Source of the DNA: Ottelia alismoides
Taxonomy: Eukaryota > Streptophyta > Magnoliopsida > Alismatales > Hydrocharitaceae
DNA: 64,000 nucleotides
Assembly: GCA_037367405.1 (NCBI GenBank)
Contig: JAZKJV010011604.1
Span: 744,001 to 808,000, forward strand
Direction of reading: 5' to 3'
The stretch's first letter is position 1. Each line of letters begins with the position of its first letter. Shown piece after piece: positions 23,002 to 35,844 of this stretch. Made by a program: the position numbers and the translations under genes. The notes under the pieces were generated by a model. It was not told where the DNA came from, did no database searches, and worked only from the letters and a program-made list of their open reading frames with translations.

Positions 23002-25599
23002 TGAAGGATATGGTTAGATCCTCAAGCGCATCATGGAAGCATGAGCGTCTTATCGAATACGACAAAGAACGACTAGTCGGATTAGTTGTTCTATGAAGCG
23101 GAAACTAAAATTTTTTCAAGTGACGCAACCGCAAGATCCAAGAACACTTCTCGGATCGTTTCGTCTAAGACACAAACAAGTAATAGGATTACCTCTTAAA
23201 GCGTAGTTGCGATCGAGTCTCTAAACGAAGAGACCTCCTGTCTCAAGTCCGATCCGACGGAGGAGACGCTTGCGAGTGCAGGGATGAATCGTGTGCTTCT
23301 CGCAATCCATGTTGATGATCCAAGCGATGGATCTCCTGATCTCGACACATGAGATCTGACGTCTTCTTCACGAGCGAGGCGCACCGAAGGAGACGAAGAT
23401 CCACGAGCAAACGATCGGGCAACATAAAGACAACGATGCGGCGATGGAGAATCTCTCTAGGGCATCCATGGTGGGCGACCATGAGAGGGAGAGAGAGGGC
23501 TGACATGTAGAGAGAAAGAGAGAGAGAGATATGTGCTTCAAAAGTATTGTGTTGTGTAAAGAAGAGCAAAGGGGTGCCTCTCCATTTATAATATTTTGGG
23601 ATCCGTGGATCTTAATCCATGGGCAACACAAATCCAATGGCTCTCATTGATTTGTGTTTATTTTAATGGCAAAGATTTGTGTTGGTAAAAACCAACAACA
23701 ATTAATTTAATTTAGATTAAATCTGTATTGATAAATCAATATAAATAAATCCCAAATTAAATAAATCAAGCATGGAGATTTTGGAATGAAGATTGCCTCC
23801 TTCCAATCTCATGCAATCTCATGAGATCTCATGAGATTACATTATTCTATGGAAATCTCCAAGATTTACAACAACAATTGTTGTAAATTATTATACAAAA
23901 ATAACTCATAATTATTTTGTGAATATTGCAATCTTGCCATGGGAAAATTGTGAATCACATTCACAACCCAAAATAAAATGTAAATTACATTTTCAATTTA
24001 ATGTCCAACGCGAATCCAATTCACATTAACAATTAATTAACAAATGTAAATTACAAATAGCTCTCTTATATATATATATATCACATTTATAATATATGTG
24101 ATTAATATGGGTATTTCTATCCATATTATTCATATCCATGTTAATTAAATCACATTTAATCATCTTGGATCTCTATTCTCTTGTTCTCAAATATAATGGA
24201 TCACATTCACATTATTTTCAACTTTGATAATCAAATCACATTTAATTATCCAAGTTAGCTCTCTTTATAATATGAATCGAATTCATATTAATCATGATAG
24301 TTAAATCACATTTAATTATCCATTTTCTCAATGCTCGGATACTCATATCAACAGTGAAATTATCCTGAACCCTTTCAAGAATAATGCGCTTTCTCCACGA
24401 ATACTTGGAGATAAGGATAGGGCGATTGTATTATTTCGCGTATAGTGACTTGGATATTGAGATCATATCTCAAATCCAGATCGCGTGTCTCCCATAAATG
24501 CTTGATTAAATCAAGACCGCAAATCTAATTTTCTCATTGCATCTGAATCACATTCAGATCAATGTCCAACATTTGGACTACGATCAGATTACTTCTCTAC
24601 TGAGAGGAGTCACTAAAATCCAGACCCGTTTCATCACTCACTAGGAATGGAAGCATCATGGTTATACAATCGTTTATGATCACATCAACCATAGGTATTC
24701 CTAATACTTGCACATCCTGCATACTGGAAGACTCAGAATAAACCTGAAGTATTGGATCAACTTTATATTGTCTACTTCATGGTTTTATCAGTAAGTTTCT
24801 CATTCGATCATTGGGAGTCAGTATCGATCATACACTTTCCAAAAGCATATATAATACCTCGGTCTTGATCATATACTTTCCAAAAGTATATATCAAACCT
24901 ACAAATTCAGTCAAGCTTCCAAAGCGAGACGACTGTGCACATGGAATTAGATTCTTCTCAATATCTCATGAGTGAGCTCATGCCTTCCGGCTTAATAAAT
25001 GAACATGTATGATCCCTTTGAGAGATCGTATTACTCATATGCCCTTGTATGCACTAACGCACCGGTGTATAGACCTTGGTTAGGTCATCAACCAATTGGT
25101 CTGCCAAATGTAAATACTCAGACATATAGTAACACATCTGTCTCCGGTCAGAGGATGTGTGCATGTATCGTGACAACATACGATGTAGGACTTTGGTTTT
25201 CTCAATCTCGTTAAGTCAACTCTTTGACATAACTAATCTGACACCTCCGAATCTCTATTCCTATGTAGAGAACCTGCGTCAAGAGGTCAGTCAGATATCA
25301 TTCTTTACAGATAAGGATTTCCATCTCCTACTCAGGCTGGAGATCATCTCTTAACAAGCATTTGACGGTGCTTGATGAATCCTCAATCTAACTCTTTAGA
25401 TATTCTTCCAAGCACCAGCCTCTATGATTCAAAAGTTGAATCAATAGTTGTTTGATCATCAAGATGGCCATGGTACAAAACCCTAATTGTAATAAGGGAC
25501 CTATTATGCAAATTATTTATTCTTCATTTCAGATCAGGGAATGATATTTACAATAACATTTATTGCATAATGGCTCGTCGTGGGCTCGCATGTCCAACA
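23002..25599 (-). mobile_element. Copia-2 3' LTR (left end)
   Basis: 2598 bp, TGAAGG to CCAACA on the plus strand. The TATA-like word lies at about 23583 on the minus strand. The U5 hairpin is damaged here (46-53/57-64 of the 23000s have two mismatches), and AG-rich sequence near 23485-23530 replaces the CT run of Copia-1. Confidence 0.92.
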
Positions 25600-28500
25600 A
25601 TCTCCCACTAGCCCAAAGAGCCATTAATGGGCTAATCATTTAAACCCACACTTGTGTGACAATCATAGGCTATTTAGAAAATAGATAGGTAAGCTGATCA
25701 GTCACTCTGTTCCTGCGAAACTACGCCAAGTCCTTTTACGACACTTGCATATCCCCAGTAACAGTGCTTGCATCTAATGTGAATGTTGCATCTTATGCAA
25801 TCAATACTCAATCTTGTTAGTTACAGTGTCCTTGACACTAAAGCGTAACAATTATCATAACCACTATTTCCATAATCCTTATCAGAATACCCTTATTCCT
25901 GGAGATCACTATCTCTTAAGGTATCAACATTTAAGACCTTTTAGATCTCTATCTATAAAGTCTTAAGTTTTTGAAGATAAGACTTTGAGATCACTATCTC
26001 AAAAATCTTGTCATCTATGAAGTTTTTGTTATTACTACAATCAAGTGTTTTCTCTCCATAGTAGGATTAGCAACTCTTTACTACTCCCACTTCATGGCAG
26101 ATATCTGGATTTTGTACTCATCTAGCACACACTCAGCTTCTCGTAACTGATGCACAAGTGCAAACAGTTCTATCATTCACTTCCTCAACTCTATGAGGTG
26201 TTATCCCTTTAGATAGATCAATAACATATCTTAAGGGATTGAAGCCTTTCTTGGAATTTTCTAGAAAATGGAACATGTCCGAGGTGTACTACAAATGTGG
26301 CAGTCCCAATACCCTCTTCTCTTTGCTCCTGAACACCTTCAGAACTAAGATCTAAGAGGTTTCCTTGAGATCAGATCTTAAGTTATGGAACAACCAGATA
26401 ATAAAACACTTATTATCATCCTTATATCATTTAAATGATTAGGATATCATCTACATTTAGCATGATGAACACAAAGGCACTCCCACTAAGCTTCACATGG
26501 CTCATCAAGATTCTATCTGTAATCATAACATTTATAATTTTATCAAATCTTATGATCCAACTTCAAGAAGCTTATTTGAGTCCATAGAAGGATTGCTTAG
26601 CTTGCACACCTTGCTTTCCTTAACCATGAAGCCCTGGGGCTACTTCATGTGAATATTCTCAGAGAGGTATTCATAGAGGAATGCAATATTGACTTACATG
26701 TTGAAGATGCAATAGTCAAGTTGTGTAGCTAAAGTTAGCAATATTCTGATGGTTTTAAGCATGGTCACCGAAGAGCAAGTCTCATCACGAGCAATATCTT
26801 CTCTTCTGATGTGTAGCTCATGGCTACGAACCGTGCTTTGAAGGTCTCTACCTTCTCATCAGGTTCCCTTTCTCTTGAAGATCCATTTATACCTTTACAG
26901 GTCTTACCCATATAGGTGGATCCTCGAGGGTCCGTATACAACACTTGTATATGAAGTCTACATTAGACTTTTATTGCTAACATCCATCTATCCATGCTAT
27001 GATCTTCAATAACTTCATCACATAAAGTTCGATCATTGTCAATTTTCTCTGACACATGGAATCCATCCTCAAACTCATTTGAAGAGGTATTAGTGTTTCA
27101 TCTTTAATTGTCCTTTTAGTTTCCAATTTTAGTAGCCTCATTATCTTCTCAAGATTAGATGAGTTCCTACACTTGATTTTCATCTTGATTCTCAAGAGTC
27201 TCAACCTCTAAGAATCACATTCTCAGAGATAAGACATTTTAAGAATCTCAAGGTCATAAAGTAGGTATCCAATACCATTCTTTATATTCCTAATGAAGTA
27301 GCACTCTCAAGTGCTAGATTCCAGCATGCATGGAACCATATTAAGGATATATATTGTAGTCTCTACTACATATATACCTGGAAACTAAGTGATAATTATG
27401 CTAAAATTAATCATTGATAAGATCATGTCACACATGATCCAATTCTATCACCCTATAACTCTATTGAGTTCATGAGTGTTAGGAGGATTGAGATAGAAAT
27501 GATATTCATATCTCCATAAGATATCTTTTGAATTCATCTGACTGGTACAGGCTACCTAGATTAGATCAAATTCATTTTATCATCCTTAAAACTTTGGTTG
27601 TAAACTAAAATGATGAAATCTTTGAACAATTCAAAGGTTTCTTTAGGTGAAGAGAAGAAATCTCATATCATACATGATCATCAATAGATATCACATATCC
27701 ATAATGTTTACTATGATATAGATGATCCGCATACATCAATATGTATGAGATCCTGAATACCTTGACATCTTACACCATTCCCAAAGAAGGGTGTATTGGA
27801 CATTTTACTTTGAATAAAATATTCATAAGTATGTAAGTTTTGAAATTTTAGACATTCTAAAGTTTCATCTCTTACTAGTCTATTGATCAAATCAATAGAC
27901 AAATGTCAAGGCTTGATACTAGATCATTGTCAAATGATCTTCATCCTCCTATTGATCTTAAGGTTTAATTTCAGTGTTCAGAAATGTTAATGAACTATTC
28001 ATCAATTTTCTAATTTAGTGGAGTCCACTAGATCTTACATTAATATCTGAAATATCTCCATCGTAACTCTTTATTATAGATTTATTACAGAATTTATGTT
28101 TATTTCTAACATTTAGAAATAAACAATGAGTGTATTCTAATATCTAGGTTATAGAGACATTCTCTAAGACCAAGGACTCTCCCACTGAAATTATGAAGCC
28201 TTTCAATCCAATAGAGATTGTTGCAACAATTGCATCAATATATATATATATATATATATATGCGGACGACTATAAGCCTTAAGATCAAATTTTCTAGTCT
28301 TCTAAAACATATGCAACCCATTACAAGTGTTGTAGAAGATTGAGATACAATTACAAGACATTATCTTATTCAATAAGCAAGTCAATATCAATGATTTATG
28401 TAGATTATTTTGATGCTCTATCCGAGTTCTTCTCTAAGGATTCTAGACAGACTTGATAGTCATACTATCAACACATCAACTTATTGCAGTATTGGCATTC

Positions 28501-29225
28501 ATCCAACTTTTTAGATGTCATATAGAAGTCATAGAAGTATGGTCAACTCTTTGACTATCCTTCTCATCTTGGGTCTGACCCATGCTTCCACTGCGCTCCC
28601 TTTATCTATAAACAACCATTGCTTAAGAGTAAGGATCTCTTATGTTAAATTCAAAAAGAATTCAATGTAAGAGCATTTCGACATTTATACATGCTTAATT
28701 AAATTCATATAATATGAATATTATGAAGCTTCATGAATGACTAGAGTATAGACAATAGAATCATGACAGCCATCATGTCTACGTCCATCTAGACTCTTAA
28801 AACATTGGTTCATGTAGGTATTCAAACATTTTGAATACATCATCTCTAATACAGCCACCATTCTGCATGATGAAGTGAACCATCTCATTCATGATAAATG
28901 TCACGAGCACATATGTATGCCAGAATATCTTCATTGATTTTATAAGGATTATTTGACAATTGTGATCATCATCGACATGTCACTTCCAAAGTAGATCCGA
29001 TGAGAGATCAAGATTATAGAGACATACAAACCCTACGGTTGTAATCCTATTATCTATTTAATTGTCATTCCTCATTATTATGAGGAGACTTTCATATTGC
29101 AACCACAAACATTATGTATCCAACTGCGAGTACATTATCTGGATCATGAGTACAATCCATGATATTTTACTTGTTATTATTGAGTATAACATTGAGTGGG
29201 TTTAATGAAAGATTATCTGAAATAA
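25600..29225 (-). pseudogene. Copia-2 gag-pol remnants
   Basis: Minus-strand order: gag N terminus at about 29218 (the NNK-stop-NIMD word), protease region, pre-integrase and integrase start at 27902-27711 (INRLVRDETLECL to SSIS then TAG), RT at about 27000-26440 with NVDD in the catalytic turn at 26446-26457, and RNase H region to about 25700. Every domain is broken by stops. Breaks shared with Copia-1 show that the parental element was already dead. Confidence 0.8.
28238..28261. repeat. (AT)12 microsatellite in Copia-2
   Basis: A 24-bp uninterrupted AT run absent at the homologous place in Copia-1 (about 15650); a second AT run lies at 29243-29262. Confidence 0.9.
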
Positions 29226-30960
29226 GAAATTTGCATAAATAGATATATATATATATATATATTACTTTGATTTAGGAATTTTCATATCAAAGTTGTCTTG
29301 CCTTCTCAACACTGAAAGTTCATTCCCTTAATCACTTTCAATGTAAGAGATATACTTACCATTATATCTCAAGCAAGATCCGGGATCTCCTTTCTTATCT
29401 TTGTTGTATCCCAATAATATAATAACCTACAACACAGATAAAAAGAAGCGGGAACACATTCCACCTTGCAAGTCCAACATGCATTCCCAATTCGGTCTTT
29501 AACACTCAGTCCCACCACCCCTAAGGAGATGTTGACCCGTCATTAATTGAACCAATCGTGAACATGAATAGTACTCGTTATACGCAATCCAATATCGCCC
29601 CAATAATATGAGGATCCGATATTGGGGTCACTGCGTATACGGCCTTACTCTTTCGAGAAGCAAAGAGCCCGATCTAGATGCGCTTGCATGCAGGAGCTGT
29701 CACTTCGGACATGCGTCTCCCACATACAATCCATGATGACGGAAGCCTTCGCCTTGACGGGAGACCATGGATGTCACTTATGGGATCCTCCACCTCATAT
29801 TCAAATTTTAATTAATTATCATGAATCATATTCATATAATTAATTCTTCCAAGGGAAATAACAACTCTATTTATAGTAGAGTGTTTTTATTTTAATTAGA
29901 TTCCAATTAAACTAATCATATTAAATTAATGATCCAATTAATATCCAACAAACATTTTTTAATTGTTACTTGAATTATGGTATTATCTCAAATACGTATT
30001 ATTTCGAATTTTAATAATTAGAAATACATCATGATTTCTTAAGCATTATACTAACCCTACCCGTTGTCATGGCCAGTAAAGACGAGAGTGGGACGGACCA
30101 CATACGTTGCAACCCGCTACCCCAATGCTCTCCGACTAGGCACCATATCCACCTCGGGAAAGGATAATGCAAAATAGATTACTTTGTACTTGAGATGATC
30201 ATCGGTTCTTCAACCGAAATTATACCATATAATAATAATCACAAAATTTTGATTAACATTATAGTGAGATTTGCTAAACAAATCCCAAATCATATTTAAG
30301 TAACATGTTTGTTGGAATGTAGATCATGTAGATCATGTAACCAATTAGTGATCTAGGTCACATCTAATCAATTATTGGTTAAAGCAATGCCATTTAAGGA
30401 AATAATTATCATCAAATATTTCATAAATATTTATGAACAATTATTCCATGAAATTAAATAATTTAATTTCACTAATTGATTAAATGACAGTCACTAGGTT
30501 CTTGATTAGGAAAGTATTTCCAGCAGTGACCCTCACTTACTACAAATACCATATCTCAATCAATTTAAACTCAAATTAAGCAAAGTAAGTTCTTAAAGTT
30601 TGATAATTTAATTTACAACATAACCTAAGTGATTTGCACGCATTTCAAGGCATCTCTAATCCGAAATTAACTCTTTAATTACGTTGAGATTCACAGTCCC
30701 CGAAACTGTGGATACATGTTCTCTAAAATGAGCATATCTTGAGCAAACGGAATCGAAATCACGAAAACTCAGATCCTATTATTTCCTTATTTAAGAGGGA
30801 ACAAAATCCAATTATTATTTTCGTGTTTAAGAAATTTAAACAGTGCCGAAAATAATCTCTAAGCAGAGATGCGAAAATGAAATGCAAGAAAACTTTCGCA
30901 AACCCAAACGAATCCAAGTCGTCCTCGGTTTATGGATCGTATATAAAACCACCAACCTAA
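29226..30960 (-). other. Copia-2 leader, non-coding
   Basis: Reverse complement of the Copia-1 leader, with the same GC-rich islands and the CCAATATCG/CGATATTGG inverted repeat preserved (about 29590-29626). No ORF supported. Confidence 0.7.
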
Positions 30961-30973
30961 GGCTCTGATACCA
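30961..30973 (-). other. Primer-binding site, Copia-2
   Basis: GGCTCTGATACCA on the plus strand is the exact complement of TGGTATCAGAGCC, two bases from the LTR. Confidence 0.92.
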
Positions 30974-30975
30974 CT

Positions 30976-33661
30976 TGAAGGATATGGTTAGATCCTCAAG
31001 CACGTCACGGAAGCATGAGCGTCGTATCGAATACGACGAAGAACGACTAGTCGGACTTGTTGTTCTATGCAGCGGAAATTAAAATTTTTTCAAGCGACGA
31101 AACCACATGATCCAAGAACACTTCTCAGATTGTTTCGTCTAAACCACAAAAAAGTAATAGGATTACCTATTGAAGCATGGTTGTAATCGAGTCTCTAAAC
31201 CAAGAGACCTCCTGTCTCAAGTCCGATCCGACGGAGGAGACGCTTGCGAGCGCAGGGATGAACCGCGTGCTTCTCGTAATTCATGTTGATGATCCAAGCG
31301 GTGGATCTCCTGATCTCGACACATGAGATCCGACGTCTTCTTCACGAGCGATGCACACCAAAGGAGACGAAGATCCACGAGCAAACGATCGGGCAGCATA
31401 ACGACAACGATGCTGCGATGGAGAATCTCTCTAGGGCATCCATGGTGGACGGCCATGAGAGGAAGAGAGAGGGATGATGTGTAGAGAGAGAGAGAGAGAG
31501 AGAGAGATGTGCTTCAAAAGCATTGTGTTGTGTAAAGAAGAGCAAAGGGGTGCCTCTCCTTTTATAATATTTTGGGATCCATGGATATCAATCCATGGGT
31601 AACACAAATCCAATGGCTCTCATTAATTTGTGTTTATTTTAATGGCAAAGATTTGTTCATAATTAGCATTCATGAATGCATAAATAATATCCGCATTTTA
31701 TCATGCATTTTCGTATTTAAAGAAGTTGGTAAAAACCAACAACAATTAATTTAATTTAGATTATATCTATATTGTTAAATCAATGTAAATCAATGCCAAA
31801 TTAAATTAATCAAGCATGGAGATTTTGGAATGAAGATTGCCTCCTTCCATAATATTGGATTTTGTGGCAATCTCATGCAATCTCATGAGATCACATGAGA
31901 TTACATTATTCCATGGAAATCTCCAAGATTTACAACAACAATCGTTGTAAATTATTCTACAAAAATAACTCAAAATTATTTTTTGAATATTGCAATCTTG
32001 CCATTGGAAAATTGTGAATCACATTCACAACCCAAAATAAAATGTAAATTACATTTTCAATTTAATGTCCAATGTGAATTCAATTAACATTAACATTTAA
32101 TTAACAAATGTAAATTACAAATAGCTCTCTCTTATATATATAAATGACATTTATAATATATATGATTAATATGGATATTTCTATCCATATTATTCATATC
32201 CATGTTAATTAAATCACATTTAATCATCTTGGATCTCTATTATCTTATTCTCAAATAATATTAATCACATTCACATTATTTTCATCTTTGATAATCAAAT
32301 CACATTTAATTATCTAAGATATCTCTCTTAATAATATATATCAAATTCATATTAATCATGATAATTAAATCACATTTAGTTATCCATTTTCTCAATGCTC
32401 AGATACTCATATCAACAATGAAATTATCCTTAACCCTTTCGAGAATAATGCGCTTTCTCCGCGAATACTTGGATATAAGGACAGGGCGATTGTATTGTTC
32501 CACGTATAGTGACTTGGATATTGAGATCATATCTCAAATCCAGATCGCGAGCCTCCCATAGATGCTTGATTAAATCAAGACCGCAAATCTAATCTTCTTA
32601 TTGCATCTAAATCACATTCAGATCAATGTCCAACATTTGGATCAAGATCAGATTACTTCTCTACTGAGAGGAGTCCTAAAATCCAGACCCGTTTCATCAC
32701 TCCCTAGGAATGGAAGCATAATGGTTATACAATCGTTTACGATCATATCACCCTCAGGTATTCCCAATACCTATACATCCTGCATACTGGAAGACTCAGA
32801 ATAAAGCTGAAGTATTGGATCAACTTTATACTGTCTACTTCATGGTTTTATCAGTAAGTTTCTCATTCGATCATTGGGAGTCGGTATCGATCATACACTT
32901 TCCATAAGTGTATATCATACCTAGGTCTTGATCATATACTTTCCAAAAGTATATATCAAACCTACAAATTCAATCAAGCTTCCAAAGCGAGACGACCGTG
33001 TGCACGGAATTTAATTCTTCCCAATATCTCATTAGTGAGCTCATGACTTCTGGTTCAATAAATGAACCTGTATGATCCCTTTGAGAGATCGTATTACTCA
33101 TATGCCCTTGTATGCACACCAGCATGTCGGTGTATAGACCTTGGTTAGGTCATTACCCTATTACTCTGCCAAATGTACATACTCAAACATATAGTAACAC
33201 ATCTGTCTCCAGTCAGAGGATGTGTGCCTGTATCGTGACAGCATACGATGTAGGACTTTGGTTATATCGATCTCGTTAAGTCAACTCTTTGACCTAACTA
33301 ATCTGACACCTCCGAATCTCTATTCCTATGCAGAGGACCTGCATCAAGAGGTCGGTCAGATATCAGCCTTTAGAGATAAGGATTGCCATCTCCTACTCAT
33401 GTTGGAGATCATCTCTTAAGAATCATTTGACGGTGCTTGATGAGTCCTCAATCTAACACTTTAGATATTCATCCAAGCAGCAGCCTCTATGATTCAACTG
33501 GTGAATCAACAGTTGTATGATCATCAAGATGGCCATGGTACATAACCCTAATTGTACTAAGGGACCTATTCTGCAAATTTTTTATTCTTCATTCAGATCA
33601 GGGAATGATATTTACAATAACATATTGCATAATGGCTTGTCGTGGGCTCGCATGTCTAACA
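30976..33661 (-). mobile_element. Copia-2 5' LTR (right end)
   Basis: 2686 bp. The U5 hairpin is intact (31020-31027/31031-31038, loop CGA). A roughly 70-bp extra segment (about 31657-31724) is absent from the partner LTR, and an (AG)n run lies at 31483-31507. Followed by TGTGC at 33662-33666. Confidence 0.92.
31483..31507. repeat. (AG)n microsatellite
   Basis: A 25-bp AG run in the Copia-2 right LTR, corresponding to the CT-rich segment after the TATA box of Copia-1 read on the other strand. Confidence 0.85.
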
Positions 33662-33785
33662 TGTGCTTGTGCCTCTATCATTGATCTCGTACCCGAGATC
33701 TAATCCACGTCATCCATTGTCGAAGCATCATCAACTCTCCTCATGCTAATGCATGTCAAGTTAACTTCCAGGACTTATCTGATCG
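33662..33785 (+). mobile_element. Family A LTR copy 2, continuation after Copia-2
   Basis: The first five bases are the TGTGC duplication; the rest is the sequence that adjoined 23001 before Copia-2 inserted. It runs into family B LTR sequence at about 33786. The boundary is approximate. Confidence 0.45.
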
Positions 33786-35844
33786 CACCTTTTGGAGGTA
33801 ATTTGCAACATTTATCCCCAACTTTTTGTCATTTCTCTTTAGATTCAGTACCAAAATTATATAGTTTAAAACTTTTTGTATTTTGCAAGTTTATAATTCC
33901 ATTTTGGATTTAGCCACGTCGTCTCACGTGTAATCCCACCTGACTTGACATTTTTCACGGATACCCCCTATGGGTACTTATATTTCCATTTAGTCCTTAA
34001 ACTTTTATATGCAGTTATAATTTTTTTGGGTAAATAGCATAAAGGCACTCCTATTTTATTTTAATTACATATAAGCTCCTATTAGTACACACATTTTTGC
34101 AGAGGTTCTTTATTTATTTAAAATAACATTTATGCTTTAAAAAGCCACAAAAATTGGGTTAAAATTCTCTTTTACACGTACTTTGACGCCACATATTTTA
34201 TTTTTCATTCTAGGACCTTTTCCTATTTTATAAAAATAAAAAATAGCACAAATATTCATTGTTTATAATATAAATACAAAAAAATTATAAACTATTTGAA
34301 AAATTCCAAAAAAATGTTTATTATATTTATCTCTTTATTGTACAACTCTAGAACTAAAAAACCCTAGAAATAGAGAAAGGAAATACATTAAAATTTTATT
34401 ACTCTAAAATCCTTTTTAAAAATCCAAAAATTTTCTAAAAATTCAAAAAAATCCATTATATAATTTCATTTATATTATTATTTATCTAACAAAATGTATT
34501 TGGAAATTTTTTGACATTATTAGATATTTTTATTTCTAAATTAATTTATCCAATTTATTTAAAACCCATTAAAATTAGAGAAAATAGTAAAATATTATAT
34601 AAAACAAAAAATATTTTCTATATTTTGATTATTTTAATTAGTAATTATAATTGTATAACTCTATATATTGTATATATGGCATTATATACGCTTTTAGTAT
34701 ATATTTAAAAACAAAAAGAATTTAAAATAAAAAAGTGTAAATAAAAATATGAAATTAGAAACAATTGAAAATATTATAATAACAATTTAAAAAATACAAA
34801 AAAAACCCGGAAAAAACATTAAATAGATAAGAACGACACGTAATTTCTACATTCATTTGTCCGATCTAACCATTTTCTCCATAGGTTCGATAATTTACAC
34901 ATACTTACACCTATACACACATTTTGTGGAGTTATAATAAATTTAACTCCACACTTTTACTTTTGTTGCTTGATTCTTAATTATGTGTTAATTGTTGAAT
35001 TTTAACGAGGTTCTTGAGTGGTCATTGCATCGACTGTTGATCTATCTCGTGGATCGACATGGCCCTTCTAGATTTTCATTTTTTTAAATCGCACCGTTGC
35101 TTCGGAGCAATGCCGTTTAAATTCGATTTTTGTCTATGTATACTTTCTTGTCAATATTTTCCTTTATTTTTTTATCATATTATTGAATAGTCTAATCACA
35201 TCTTCTCTGTTGACTTTGTTGCGTGGGACCGCGGATCAAGGGAGGATCTTCTAGGAGAGCCTATGCACCCACATGAAGCTGTGCCACTCTTCTGAAGCTG
35301 ATAAGAAAAGTGACAATGGAGACCTTGTATAAAATTTTGAACAAAATAGAACATTTTATTTCATTTTTTTGTATTTGTGGTTTAAGTGAGAGAAAGATAC
35401 ATTAATTTGCAATAACTTGGACTCTCCGGACACTTTCACACTTCATGAGGTTCACTACCCAATGGAGTGTTCCCTTGGGGGCCTCGTCGGTTTTCACAAT
35501 TTTCCACCTTTCTTTTTACTTTGTTTTACGAATTTTGAGTTATTCGATTTTATTTTCATTTGTTTTGTGTGATTGAGACTTATCTCTAGGATTGCTTAAC
35601 GATAGATTAAGGTCCAAATCCATAATATAATTTTAGTTGCTTAAAGTTCGCTTTTGAATATAGTAAAACTTTAATTGCTTTTTACTTACTTTCGGAATCG
35701 TGTGCCCTGAGAGCCCTCCATACAATTCTTATAAGACCCACTGTGGTGGGCACCTATTATTCTCCAAGACCAAACCCTTTGGTTCCTTTCTAGGTGTTTC
35801 GTATTTTGTGCATCATGCTAGTATCAATTCCTTTATCTAGGATG
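33786..35844 (+). mobile_element. Family B gypsy LTR and leader (plus)
   Basis: Reverse-complement similarity to 6200-8230 and 47810-49190. The AT-rich body (33900-34830) is followed by sequence reading GTGGAGTTATAATAAATTTA (about 34926), mirrored at 47935-47960. A candidate PBS, TGGGGGCCTCG, is at 35476, with leader to 35844 containing CCCACTGTGGTGGGCACC (about 35749). Gag is missing because Copia-3 sequence starts here with a truncated LTR. Confidence 0.55.

Larger units (their letters stand above)
23002..33661 (-). mobile_element. Copia-2: complete older copia element, minus strand
   Basis: Two LTRs (23002-25599 and 30976-33661), a PBS complement at 30961-30973, a PPT complement at 25600-25615 and a TGTGC duplication (22997-23001, 33662-33666). 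Same family as Copia-1. Over the first 225 LTR positions I count about 25 differences (about 11%), so it is much older. Pol remnants share Copia-1's integrase stop and the Asn in the RT motif. Confidence 0.93.

Noticed and set aside
35476..35486. tRNA-Pro-type PBS like that of some animal retroviruses (TGGGGGCCTCG)
   Set aside because: Only the first bases match and the following sequence diverges; kept only as a candidate PBS with unknown tRNA.
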